Positions 1 through 10,345 are shown, counted from the first letter of the stretch. The stretch: 39,762 nucleotides of DNA from Chara braunii (GCA_003427395.1 BFEA01000351.1:551204-590965); one strand, 5' to 3'. The notes: generated by a model from the sequence alone, not told the origin. Made by a program: numbers and translations.

Positions 1-95
1 CCATCCACCATAGCCAACCTTCACTTACCTTCTTCCTCCTCCATCACCCGCACCCATCCACCATAGCCAACCTTCACTTACCTTCTTCCCCCTCC
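1..95. repeat. Two copies of a 53-bp pyrimidine-rich unit
   Basis: The block beginning ccatccaccatagccaacc at position 1 recurs at 54 and both copies run into cttacctt/cttcc tracts. The repeat ends abruptly at about 95, where integrase coding sequence begins. It therefore marks either a rearranged junction or a collapsed assembly edge replacing the upstream part of the pol gene. Confidence 0.8.
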
Positions 96-1514
96 TACGA
101 AAAGGTACGCAAGTTGTACTGGTGGGAAGGACAGTATAAGGACGTCGAGAGGTATTGTAGGACCTGCGTAGAGTGCCAGAAGAGAGGTCTTGTGAAATAC
201 AAAGAGCCACTTCATTCATCCTATCCAACCAGACCAGAAGAGAAGGTACACATCGATATGGTGAAGATACCGAAAGGGGTAGGCAATATGAACTATGTTG
301 TGAACATACGAGACGACTTCACAGGGTTCGTGGACGGTAGACATATCAGGAGTAAGACGGCAAGGGAAATGAAGAACTTCTTCCTAGAGTACTTATCTAG
401 TTATGGTTGTGTCAGCAAGATAGTGATGGACAGAGGAGCGGAATTCCTGGTTGACGAGGTTCAGAATGTGTTCAAGAGAGCTGGGGCGAGAGTTTCGATA
501 GCCACTACCTACCACCCACAGTCGAACTCCCCTGTAGAGAGAGGGCACCAGACCCTGATAGCGTCGCTATCTAAGTGGTGCAAAGGCAAGGACAGTGATT
601 GGCCACGATATTTTCGATACGCAATATGGGCAGACAACGTCACGGTCCGGGCCAGCACGGGATACCCTCCATACACCTTGTGGTTTGGGCGGCATTTTCC
701 GCTTCCCATAGAGTTTCACGTCGACAGCTGGACAACCGTCGACTGGGCGGAGGAGATGTCCAAAGAGGAACTCATAGCTGCCCGAACAAGACAGATAGCC
801 TACGGTTTGGAAGATAACCTTATGACAGCGGCAGATCGTCTGGCAGTGGAAAGAGACAAAGGTAAAGAGAGATGGGATAAGAATGTGAGAATCAGNAAGG
901 AGAGNGTGAGTGTAGGAGATATNGTCCTTCTCTACGATGCAGCGNNNGAAAGAACCTGGACCGGAAAACTCGCCAACAGATGGATGGGACCTTACAGAGT
1001 GGTTGAGGCACTCGACTGGGGTGCATATATGATAGCAGAATTAGACGGATCTAAGTGGAAGGACCCAGTGGCGGGTGCTAGGTTAAAGTTGTTTAGGCCC
1101 AGACCCGCGCCCGCCTTATCGCTGACCAGCCCGAAAGGGAAAGGAAAAGCCATAATGGAGGATGGAGCCCCCTTGAGGCAATTCGAGGCAGGGGAGAGTT
1201 CCAAGAAAAGAAAAAGAATAGACAAGAGAAAGGTCAAAGGGTTAGCTTTAGGAAGAGAGAAGAGATGGTTATTCGTGCTCAAGCGAGCTAGACGGAGAGT
1301 TCGCGTTAGACGTACTGGCGGGTCGACACCCTTCTCGGGGCAAAGACAGAAAAAAAAGAGGATTGTGCCGGGACCAAAAACCAGAAGAAACAGGAGAGTC
1401 AAGAAGCATCTTCTTAGCCCCAGGACTCATAACAAACTGAAACATAAGACAATTGAACGTCGACATGGGCGTCCTTTACGGGCCATCACCCTGAAGCTCG
1501 TCCGCTTCGTCTGA
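96..1514 (+). CDS. Ty3/gypsy-type retrotransposon integrase (3' part of pol, 5' truncated)
   Basis: DDE integrase of an LTR retrotransposon, which joins element cDNA to host DNA in the nucleus. Residue numbers count from codon 114. The CxxC half of the HHCC zinc-binding domain is at C18/C21, but the His half is missing because the frame enters from a simple repeat near position 95. The catalytic triad is complete: D48 (HIDMV), D106 (IVMDRG) and E142 (SPVERG), giving the classical D-x35-E spacing. The C-terminal GPY module is at 292-294. No chromodomain follows; instead there is a very basic Lys/Arg-rich tail (about 340-450) that could act in nuclear targeting or DNA binding. The frame is open for over 460 codons although four codons contain an N, so this copy is much younger than the minus-strand elements elsewhere in the window. 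No start codon is expected because the domain is cut from a polyprotein. Confidence 0.92.
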   Translation, partial: YEKVRKLYWWEGQYKDVERYCRTCVECQKRGLVKYKEPLHSSYPTRPEEKVHIDMVKIPKGVGNMNYVVNIRDDFTGFVDGRHIRSKTAREMKNFFLEYLSSYGCVSKIVMDRGAEFLVDEVQNVFKRAGARVSIATTYHPQSNSPVERGHQTLIASLSKWCKGKDSDWPRYFRYAIWADNVTVRASTGYPPYTLWFGRHFPLPIEFHVDSWTTVDWAEEMSKEELIAARTRQIAYGLEDNLMTAADRLAVERDKGKERWDKNVRIXKEXVSVGDXVLLYDAAXERTWTGKLANRWMGPYRVVEALDWGAYMIAELDGSKWKDPVAGARLKLFRPRPAPALSLTSPKGKGKAIMEDGAPLRQFEAGESSKKRKRIDKRKVKGLALGREKRWLFVLKRARRRVRVRRTGGSTPFSGQRQKKKRIVPGPKTRRNRRVKKHLLSPRTHNKLKHKTIERRHGRPLRAITLKLVRFV

Positions 1515-2573
1515 CGTAAGTTGCTAGGGCTCGACGGGGGCGTCGAGAAGTGGTCCGGGCTAACTGTGAGGTGGCCACAAGCAGTGCGCCGCCTGAAATC
1601 TACGGTTTTGGTACTTAGGCGCAAAGACGAGTCTGAGTTTTGACGGTACTCTTGTTAGACCAGGCAGCGGAAATTAGGGGAGCTTAGGGCGCCCTTGATT
1701 TTGGGCGCGCTGAACCTTACGGGTAACCCTCAAAGATGGCGAGATGGGTGGTCGCACTCGGCACATCAACGGACCGTCATTTCCGGCCGTTCAGAGGGTT
1801 GAACCGGATTGGCCTGCCGCGGGGAGGCATCGCGGGAACTGACCTCGCAGCCACATTTTTGGCGGCATACGACCGGGGCCGAAATGAGGTCTCAAATTTT
1901 TGTCTATTTTAGTACCATAATTAAATATGGGGAAAAGGAATTACGACCAGTAGGGAAGAAGGAAAAAACATAATATCCCTTAATTTCTTATTTTTTTACG
2001 GAATTTAATTCAAGGGGGAATACCCTTGTTCTTTTATGTTCCCGGCAATGAAATTAAAAACATAGAAAAAGATTAAAAATGGTAAAAGAGAAAAGAAACA
2101 AAAGGAATTCGGCCATTTATTTCAACTTTCTCGGAATTTTATTTTGGGGATCTTACGGTTAATTTACTATTTCTAACAATAGAATTAAGGAAAGGGAAGA
2201 ATGATGAAAAATGATGAAAGGGGCGGGAACCCATGATTATTAGGAGATTGGCCTAATTTCGCCTCGATTACCTGCCATTAGCTCTGACCCCAGATTAAAC
2301 ATTTTCCCCGGATTTTAACAGTTTTCACTACTGCCGATGNTCGAGGTTCCCTGCGTCGCTTTCCCTGGTTTGCTTGATTACTAACATTACCGCATTTGGG
2401 ATGTTCTGAGAGCGGGAGTCGCATGGACAGCATGGGGTGGTGCTACCTTGGGTCGACTATGGTGTTTGGTTCAGTACGGATACGAGGGTTGTTACGGAGT
2501 GGCTTCGTACTACGGTGTCTGGCGTGTTTCAGATGCGGTACGGGCCCGGTGACAGTTGTTTCACTACGGTGGC
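1515..2573. other. Non-coding stretch downstream of the integrase, possibly 3' UTR or LTR
   Basis: No convincing gene. The first 350 bp are GC-rich with a small hairpin (GGGCGCCC/GGGCGC near 1690) and purine runs such as ggaaattaggggagc near 1668 that could be a polypurine tract. About 1900-2230 is AT-rich. A 3' LTR would be expected here, but its boundaries cannot be set without a second copy. Position 2340 is an N. Confidence 0.4.
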
Positions 2574-3124
2574 TTATTTTCAGGTTTGGGACAGGTACGG
2601 TGATTTATTCTCAAGTCCGGGGCTACTACGACAGTTATTCCAGGCTTGGAACTTTGGCGGCAGTTCGTTTTCAGGTTCGGAAACGTTGCGGCATTGTATA
2701 TCAGGTTCGGGACAGTTACGAAATTATCATGGCATGGTTGTATGGGTTCGGCATCCTCGTGGCACAGCAGCCCGGTACTGGATTTTGGGTCTGGTCAGGT
2801 TCGGTGGCATCGTGGTGTTTCGTTCCAAGTTCGACGCCGTCACGACAATTTATTTCAGGTTCGGGACCTCTGCGGTGATTTATTTTCAGGTCCGGGACCA
2901 CTGTGACGATTTATTTCAGGTTCAGAACCTCTGTGGTGATTCATTTTCAGGTCTAGGACGACTGCGGTAGTTCATTTCAGATTTGAGACATTGGCGGCAG
3001 TTTATTCCAGGTTCGGCGCTATCACGGGTATTTAACCCAGGCTCGGCACCGTCACTGCGGCCATTTATTCCACGTTTGGTGCCACTATGGCGCTTTATTT
3101 CAGCTTTGGGACCACTACGCCAGT
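2574..3124. repeat. Degenerate 30-bp minisatellite
   Basis: Units of the form TTTATTTCAGGTTCGGGACC plus about 10 more bases start at 2849, 2879, 2910, 2940, 2971, 3001, 3031, 3064 and 3094, a spacing of 30-31 bp with one of 33. More diverged units precede them from about 2574, and still weaker ones reach back to about 2460. Because 30 is a multiple of three, several overlapping frames are open here; these are by-products of the repeat and not genes. Confidence 0.88.
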
Positions 3125-3867
3125 CTACTGAACTGGGAATGTACATCAGGCAGGCGCGGTCGTGGGTGTCTGGCGCTGCAATTGACCGGGGACCAGCCCC
3201 GAGCGATTTTGGAACAACGACGGACTGTGGCCCTCTTTGAGCGCCCTGGGTGAATACAAGGCCGAGACTTGGACGAAGGGGGATATAGGAGAAGGAGCAG
3301 GCATTGTTGGGGGATCGCATGCCAGGTGTCCCCGGCGTCTAGCTATTGCGGAGTGCAAGCAAGCTCCGGGAGGAGGACATCTGCTCTCAGACGGTTACAC
3401 GGGGAGCGAGGAGAGAGCTGAGCGGGAGCAAGGTGTTCCNGCGACAACAAGCACANGNNAAAAGCATCCGCGCTCAGGCAGTTACTCCGCGTGNGTGAGG
3501 GGAGGAACGAACGGGCGGAAGATGAGGAGAGAAGAGGAGAGAGGAGGAGGGGACTTGGAGAGACCAGCTCGATAATCAACTGTAGAGTTAATCAATAATC
3601 GGTCAGCCAATCAACCTTGTGTATCTTGCTCCGACCTCCAACACGTCTGGGCCAGGCGGGAACTGGTAGCTGCATGTTTGGGGCACACATTAGGAAAAAC
3701 CGATTTCACTTAGCGGAAAAATCGCAATGCTCTCTTTGGGAGGTACCTTGCGACACTTTGCTAGGAATTGGAATGTCAATCAAAGAGAAGAGATAAGCCT
3801 ATCTGATGAGAATCACATTACCATCGACGACCTCAGCAGCAGCTACAGCAGAAGGCCCGCCGGAATA
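3125..3867. other. Unassigned spacer, possible LTR fragment
   Basis: GC-rich to 3570 with scattered Ns at 3440-3494, then a more AT-rich part that includes ttaatcaataatcggtcagc and ends near tttggggcacacatt (about 3676-3692). Composition is LTR-like, but no paired copy or primer-binding site is visible. The short open frames on both strands match nothing recognisable. Confidence 0.3.
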
Positions 3868-3947
3868 CCATCGTCGTCATCATCATCATCATCCATCGTC
3901 ATCATCATCATCATCATCATCATCATCTATTATCATCATCATCATCC
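3868..3947. repeat. (TCA)n microsatellite, interrupted
   Basis: Nearly pure tca/tcg/tta triplets. Serine- or isoleucine-rich frames across it are an effect of the repeat. Confidence 0.95.
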
Positions 3948-4667
3948 GCGAAGGATGCTCTCAACGCTCTGCTTGTACTTTATCATCCTCAGGCGAAGAG
4001 AAAAGGGAAGAATCGTTGTTGATGACACTGATTGATCTACGGCGCTGATCAGTTGATGAATTTTGTCATCAACGCGCGAACATCTGGTGGGATTGAAGTC
4101 GGAGCGATGATCTCAGCCTATCCTGAGGGTGGTCAGCGTCTCCAGGCGTGACACGTGTCTAACTTTCTATGTCTAATTATTATATCAGAAGAATTGTCTC
4201 AAGAGGCCCGAAAACAGAGGCATAGGGAGTAGAGGATTGACCAGACAGTCCAGGGGGATCGTGGCAGACAACAGGGACCAAGGCGAATAGCGGCGTGTCC
4301 GGAGGTCTCATGTTCATTCATGAGCTGCCGCTGCTGGCTCGAGGGCGGTTACGGGGGAAAGATGACGTCAACAGGACGGAGGTGACGCAGACCCCGACTT
4401 GTCGTGAACAATGAAGTGGCCATGGCTAGAGATGGCGGCCTTCGTGGATGTTAGGCCTGTTCATGTCCACGAGAGCTCGTCCGTGATGGGCGATGGGGAG
4501 ATGGGAATCGAAAGAGTGATGAGAAAGCCAACAGAATCTCATCCATGTAATCACACGCGAGCACGTCTGTAAAGGAGAAGAGATTTTTCTCCCACAAAAA
4601 AGGGAGGCACGCTCGAAACGTGTGCGCGGTGACCGCAGCTTGCATGTGTTAACTGAACAAGCCATTT
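3948..4667. other. Gene-free spacer
   Basis: No recognisable coding sequence, RNA gene or repeat family; only short unassigned open frames. Confidence 0.5.
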
Positions 4668-4689
4668 AAAAAAAAAAAAAAAAAAAAAA
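4668..4689 (+). repeat. Poly(A) run of 22
   Basis: Pure A tract immediately before the 59-bp minisatellite. It could be the tail of an old retroposon, but no flanking target duplication was found. Confidence 0.9.
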
Positions 4690-4690
4690 G

Positions 4691-5135
4691 AACTAGCCTG
4701 CAGAGGGAAGCGGATACATGCTGCCGTCATCAAATCATTTTGGAGAATGAACTTGCCCGCAAAGGCGGGCAGAAACTTGCGATTTTCATCAACTCATTTC
4801 GGAGAAAGAATTTGTCCGTAGAAGCGGGCAGGTACCTTCTGTTCTCTGCAACTGACTTGGAAACATGAACTAGCCCGCAGCAGCGGGCAGATATATGTTG
4901 CCCTCATCAATTCATTTCGAGGAATGAGCCTGCCCGCAGAGGCGCACGAATACTTGCCGTTCCCATCGATTTATTTGAGAGAATGAATCTGCCCGCAGCA
5001 TCGGGTTGATACTTGTTGTTCTCCTGCCCGTAGATGCGGGGCAAATACTTGCTGCTATTGGGCACAACCAACCACTCACTCGTTTGCTATTCCGAAGAAT
5101 GAGCTTGTCCGCTGAAGCGGGCCAAATTCTTCTTG
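4691..5135. repeat. 59-bp minisatellite with a hairpin in each unit
   Basis: Units start at 4691, 4750, 4809, 4868, 4927 and 4986, an exact 59-bp period; two irregular, partly deleted units follow (about 5028 and 5101). Most units contain a short inverted repeat of the type TGCCCGC-N4-GCGGGCA, for example at about 4754-4771 with loop AAAG and about 4872-4887 with loop AGCA. Substitutions in the arms often leave G-T pairs, as in the third unit. The unit starting at 4927 has a broken arm. Confidence 0.9.
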
Positions 5136-5309
5136 ATATTGGACATGACCAGCCCGCTAGATCTACAACTTGCTCTTTGTCCAAACTTTGGAGACTGAAT
5201 CCTTGATACTGGGGATAATCAGCCGCCCCTAACAGCCTTGAGGGAGAGAGAATTGTCGCCTTCCCGCAGGTAAACCCCTTCTCCACCGTAGCCTTGCTGT
5301 TGATTGATA

Positions 5310-6365
5310 CCGGCCGAACACGAGAGCGAGAGATCGGGAGAGAGAAAGAGAAAGAACTTAGTGAGAGAGAGAGAGAGAGGAAACCGTGAAGCCATGCCAA
5401 TAAGTGAAAAAGAGAGAGCTCTAGCTGTGTAACTGTCCAGGGACTTAGCTGTAATTGTGGCCAGGTTAGTTCAAATCTGAGTTTCTGCGATCGAGGGCAT
5501 CTTGGAACATGAGGGAGAGAGATTAGTGAGAGAGAGGGAAATAAGCGAGGGATGAGAGGTAAGTCTGCTGCTTCATTTACCAAAATCATGAACCTGACCG
5601 TTGATCTAGTCCAGGTGCATTTAAAATTTCAAACCAGCAATCTGGTCTGTGGATGTGTGAAGTGAAGCGGGCAGACGGGCTATCTTGAGATGCAGTGAGA
5701 AAGGTGAAAGAGAAAGTCTGTGGGAGTGAGTGAGAGGCCGAGCTAGAGCAGCCCATATATTTTGATTATCAATGCAACGCACCTAGCTGTTGTTGCGGCC
5801 AGGGTCATTCGAGCATCACCAGTGAGATAGTGAGATAGTGAGAAGGAGAGAGTCAGAGAGAGAGCGGGAAAAGTGAGAGAATGTCAGCCCACAACGGAGA
5901 GAGAGTAACCACCGTACTTAAAATTTCATGGATCAGGTTATGAATGAGGTTAGGCTCATGTGAATGAAAACCAGGTCGATTGTGGAGTGGGACTGCGAGT
6001 GGAACTGAAGAAATGAGACAGAGATAGAGGGAGAGAGAGTAAACGAGAGAGAAAGAGAGTGAGGGGCATAAGAGTACGCATGCGTGAGAAAGTGAGACTC
6101 GAAGGCTCATGTTTGCCCAATCAAGAGCAATGCACCCAGCCCATGGTAGTGGCCAGATTCACATAGATTATAGGCTGGGTTCCCATTGCTAAGTAGAAGC
6201 GGGAAATAAAGCGAGGCTGAGGAAACAGATGCGACCAGCTGTGCAGCATGTGCACAATCAAGCAAGAGAGGGATTGGAGGAGAGTGAAATGGGTGTACGG
6301 GAAAAGGAAAGGGAGTTAGAGCGTGAGCATGTGAGACTGGGAAGAAAGTGAGTGACTGTGAGATT

Positions 6366-6442
<77 letters not shown>

Positions 6443-6660
6443 CGGGGAGACTGAAAGAGAGGGAACAGAAAGATTGGAACAGAGAGAGCTGGGAGACAGG
6501 GAGAGAGCGGACTGAGTGGGAGAGAAAGAGAGCGGACTGAGTGCCAGAGAGAGAGGGGGATCAGGGAATGAGAAGAGCGAGAGACAACAGAGAGAGGAAA
6601 CGGCGAGAAAGAGCAGCACGAGAGAGGAAGAGGGGGAACAGCAAGTAAGNAGTCGGNANT
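5310..6660. repeat. GA-rich satellite-like block with a ~340-350 bp higher-order period
   Basis: Long gagaga tracts alternate with a recurring segment of the form CAGCTGTnnTTGTGGCCAGG, seen near 5443-5465, 5782-5804 and 6135-6158, that is about 340-350 bp apart. A second shared segment with acttaaaatttca and accaggt lies near 5600 and 5920. Minus-strand frames full of Ser/Leu are artefacts of the GA repeats. Confidence 0.7.
6369..6442. repeat. (TG)n followed by (AG)n microsatellite
   Basis: About 29 TG dinucleotides run directly into about 8 AG dinucleotides. Confidence 0.98.
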
Positions 6661-7020
6661 CATTGCTGTTCGAACCCGCAGGTTTACTGCTTGAACATCA
6701 AAACTCATCACACTGTAAACCCCCTGTTTACCCTGTTGGCTATTGAAAACTCGTTGTTGACTAATCCAGCCNATCAGTTGGAAGAACGAATGAAGTCCAT
6801 TGCTGTCAGAACCNAGCAAAATGNTGGTTGGTCTTTGTAACTCATTGTTAACGGAACTGGCTGATTTACGGAAAACTAATGAACTTCGCTGAACCAGTTG
6901 TTAAATCGCTTGGCCATCGAAGATCATTGCTGTCTGGACCAGCTGATTCACTGTTTGACTAGTGATGTTTATCATTGTCAGAACCTGTTGATCTACCGGT
7001 TAACTGAATAAAACTCTTTG
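6661..7020. repeat. Degenerate ~44-bp tandem repeat
   Basis: The motif cattgctgt(c/t) recurs at 6661, 6798 and 6925, with intermediate units sharing aaaactcat, gaaccagctgatt and tttactg blocks. The three strong anchors are 137 and 127 bp apart, about three units each. Several isolated Ns lie in this block. Confidence 0.7.
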
Positions 7021-7976
7021 CAGTGGGAAGTTATCAAATAAAGAAGAAAGGGAGTAGAAAATCAGGCATCGTGACGAGGCGACTTCTACCCAGATCCCCG
7101 CTGCTCGCAGAGGACCTCTGAAGCGAGCGCGGCGAAGTGACAGGCGCCGTGGCTCATGGCTTCCGCAAGCAGCAGGTAGCCCCTCCCCGGGTTTCCTCAC
7201 ACCGGCAAGCACTCAGTCAGGCATGCAGGTCACCAAGCACACACACACACACAGACTTAGAAAGCTCAAGAGAATGCACGAATGTCAGTAAGGCATCCAT
7301 TCCATCGCCTGAACTCAGAAGTGTGTGTGTGCGTGCGAGATAAAGCGTTGGAGTGTGTGTGGGGGATATTCAAGGTGATCCTAAGTGTGTAAGTGCGAAC
7401 AGAGGGAGTTGGGGAGAACAAGCGCTGATGCGACATAGCCTGTTAAAGCGAGTTTGTATCTGAACTGTGTTCGTGACTTCCATATCTTTGAGCTTTGAGT
7501 GGGCGCACTGCGCCAGTTTCGTTTGCCATATGTTTGCATGGATGCGAGTTGGAGAATGAAGGGAGTCTGATTGCAGAATTATTATGAGTCAAATTCAGCC
7601 TCGATCAAGACAAAGCAGGATGTGAAGACATGACCTGTGTAGGTGATACCAATTTGACTTCTCCAAAGTGCATGACCATATTTGATGACTGGGTTGCATG
7701 ACCATGGTGGACGACATCTTGATGAGTCAGTGAAACCACACAAGAAAACAGTCTGCCATACCCCCTCGTTTGTGATTCTCTTATCATGCTATGCCTACGG
7801 TTTACCGATAAGAGCTAATGGACTATAGATATATATTATATATGCATAGTTTGTGACAACCCCTCGTTTATTTTCCTCTTTTCGCAGTTTGAGTACGGTT
7901 TGTCGGGCAACACTGGGTATCTCGATCTTGCCCAAGGCGGCTAAAAAAACAGCATATGGAGCATGCTAACCGTCCG
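7021..7976. other. Spacer upstream of the KDZ transposase exons
   Basis: Contains a (CA)n stretch near 7235-7252. Upstream transposase exons are expected here or further left, and a possible acceptor (ttttcgcag) ends near 7887, but no exon could be matched to the family, so none is called. Confidence 0.35.
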
Positions 7977-8075
7977 GACGTTGTTTGCAAACCATAATAA
8001 TTTCTCATTTTCTCGATTTAAATTGATTTTGTGATGCAGGTATATCATTACCTTTTGACGTTGTTTGCAAACCAT
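7977..8075 (+). repeat. 19-bp direct repeat across an intron-exon boundary
   Basis: gacgttgtttgcaaaccat occurs at 7977-7995 in the intron and again at 8057-8075 inside the exon, an 80-bp offset with no mismatch. Confidence 0.9.
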
Positions 8076-10345
8076 CCATTACTAAACTTCATTGGATATG
8101 ACGGTATGTGTCACCTTCTCCACTTTGCATTGAATGAAAAGCGAAGGAATGCAACAGCAAAGACAACAGAGTTCACTAATGTGGAAATGATTCATCATGT
8201 CGGTAAGATCTTATTACATATCCTCAAAACACATCATTCAAATAATTGTCTTTTTATAAGGATCCATCAATGATTACACGCCTAAATAAATTTGTCGCCC
8301 TCCCATCTTATTACAAATCTATAATTGTTGTCCTCATGATATACTCCTAGCTATGACTAGTATTTATCTCTCCTCTCCTCACTGCCATTTGCCTTCTTCT
8401 TATACCGTACGTTGTTTTTTCTTTCTTTCCTGCATCCCTGGATGGAGAAGCAGATAGCCTCCTGCAACTTTAGGCAACAAAAGTCGATAGATGGATTACG
8501 ATGCGTCCGATATTCAAAAAATATGTATACTTAATCACGGTTTTTGAAGTTTTAATCTTTGTTCACATACTCCCAAATTTTCAGTTCCCTTGTATTTTCT
8601 TTGATGTGCAGTTGACAATTTTCATTTTAGAAAGAACCATGTTGGACACTGGTGCAAAGCCAATGTCAATCATACGAAGTACCAAGAGCTGACTGAAGCT
8701 AACATGTTCATTTGTGAGCAAAGGTTTAAATGGTTTGCTAGATCCAACCACAACATGAGGTATAAATTCACCGATCTCCTCTTTACATTTAAAGACTCAC
8801 TATATCCTTCTTGTTTCTTGTTTCTTTGTTAGTTGGTCGTCTTCTTGTTCTTTCTTTTTCTTGTTGTTCCTGTTCTCCTAGGTTTTTCTTCTTGTTTCTT
8901 TTTTTCTTGGTCTTCTTGTTTTTTTTTTCCCCTTGGGTTCTTCTTCTTCTTCTTCTTCATCTTTCGTTGGGTTTGCGAGGGAGAGAGAGAAAGAGAGAGT
9001 CCTACTCTCCCTTCTACAGTGCCATCTCTTCCTCCTCCTCCTGCTCCTCAACCTCCTTTTTTTTTGTTCTTCTTCGTCTCGCATGTTTGTCTGTCCTTGC
9101 TGCACCGTTTATTTTTCTTTTCGTGAAAGGCTGTAAGAGTTATTTTGTTGGTCTCAACATCAAGCTCTGTAGGTACCAGGTGTTGAAGGATAGACGACCG
9201 ACACATGTCCGACATCCCGTGTACTTACTCCTCTAAATTTGTAGGCCAAGGTAATGTTTTTTTTTTTTCCTTACTGAATGTATTTTTCTTGTGTTAATAT
9301 AATTTTTTTTATAGGAATTTTATCAACCTTAATCTCTCATGAAAATATTATGGAACTCAGGGTTACCTGACCGAACGTCGGGGGGCCCCCGGGCTGGCCC
9401 CCGAATGTTCGGGCGTTCGGCGTCCCGTTCGGGGGCCGAACACCTCCAGGTTCGGCCCCCGCCAAAAAATGTTTCGGGGCCTAAAAATAAGTTTGTTTTT
9501 TTTAATTTTGTTTTGTGAGTTCTCTATGATGTAACCTACAACCCTATAAATTTAGAAGCCATTCTGCTAAGCCAAAAAAACATTCAAAGTCGTCAAAGAT
9601 AGGGGTGTCAAAACGTGCTCGCCCACTCACTATTTTGTTTTTTGTCATTGTTAACTCTTTGTTTTCACTTTATTTCGGGGCCTAAAACATTTTATTATTT
9701 TTCTAAAAAACTTTAATGAGTTATTGATTATGTAAAATACATATCTATAAACTTTCAGGGCAGTTGTCAATGCCAAACAATCATTAAAAATCGGCAAAGA
9801 TGGCGGTGTCGAAAAGGTGTTGGCACACTCACTCATTTTAATTCTCTTTTTATTTTTTTTTATTTTTATCATAGTGTTAATTTTCTGTATTTGATTTTTA
9901 ATTTAAATTTGGTAAAGAATTTGGATGTAGTTCCCAGGCAAATGTTGTTTAGTTTATTTTTATGCATAATATTGTTGTTTTTCGGAATTTTTAAAAAACT
10001 TTTTGTTTTTTTTTGTTTTTTGTTTTTTTTGGTCCGCGTTCGGCCCGAACGGTTGAACGCCTTCCGAAGGGGTCCCGTACGTTCGGGCATTCGGGTTCGG
10101 GCGTTCAGCCCATCCCGTACGTTCGGGCATTCGGGTTCGGGCGTTCAGCCCATCCCGAACGCCGGCAACCCTAATGAAACTTGTAATTTTTTATGATTTT
10201 TTGCAGACACATTAACAAAAACAAATTCAATTGCTTACTCCTGGTCATATGCCAAATTGACCATGAGAAAAAGAGAAGCTCAAATTTTCAGAAAATCCAA
10301 GATCGTGCACCCTTCAAAAGGGCAAAACTTGTTCTTCGACGATAA
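8040..10345 (+). CDS. KDZ-type (Kyakuja-Dileera-Zisupton) transposase, C-terminal three exons
   Basis: Exons at 8040-8202, 8612-8759 and 10207-10345 (stop TAA at 10343). Introns are 409 and 1447 bp. Both start with GT (GTAAG, GTATAA) and end with CAG, and the reading phase is kept across both joins, with a G+TT codon at the first and AG+A at the second. The predicted peptide has features known from KDZ transposases: a YDGMCHL block, then DNFHFRKNH with WCKAN, then CEQRFKWFARSNHNMRH. The YD, the HWC and the CEQ..F.W..R..H..RH blocks are the conserved C-terminal part of the catalytic region. No stop interrupts the three exons. N-terminal exons are not identified, so the gene is partial or its upstream part is lost. 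The large second intron contains a separate hAT-like insertion. A domesticated derivative is possible. Confidence 0.75.
9473..9875. repeat. ~200-bp tandem duplication inside the hAT-like element
   Basis: tttcggggcctaaaa starts both copies, at 9473 and 9674. Downstream blocks such as caaagat(a/g)g(g/c)ggtgtc and cactcact match in the same order, with considerable divergence. Confidence 0.75.
10074..10153. repeat. 40-bp unit repeated twice near the right end of the hAT-like element
   Basis: The unit beginning cccgtacgttcgggcattcg is at 10074 and 10114 without visible differences; a third start (cccgaacg) follows at 10154. Such subterminal repeats are common in hAT elements, where they bind transposase. 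Confidence 0.9.

Larger units (their letters stand above)
9358..10173. mobile_element. hAT-like non-autonomous DNA transposon inside the KDZ intron
   Basis: The left end reads CAGGGTTACCTG and the right end, read inward on the other strand, TAGGGTTGCCGG. These ends are flanked by 8-bp direct repeats, atggaact at 9350-9357 and atgaaact at 10174-10181, with one mismatch. An 8-bp target duplication with YAGGGTT ends is typical of the hAT superfamily. The 816-bp interior has no transposase frame. GC-rich, CGTTCGGG-laden termini surround an AT-rich core. Confidence 0.8.

Noticed and set aside
2396-2970. Overlapping open frames of 160-177 codons on the plus strand
   Set aside because: They arise from the 30-bp minisatellite, whose period keeps all frames open; no family resemblance.
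3868-6442. CRISPR-like spaced repeats
   Set aside because: Repeats are tandem with no unique spacers, and the genome is eukaryotic.
6107-6819. Long minus-strand frames rich in Ser, Leu and His-Thr repeats
   Set aside because: Translation of GA- and TG-microsatellites.
7605-7787. Possible upstream exon of the KDZ transposase
   Set aside because: Short frames show no conserved block and no phase-compatible splice pair was found.
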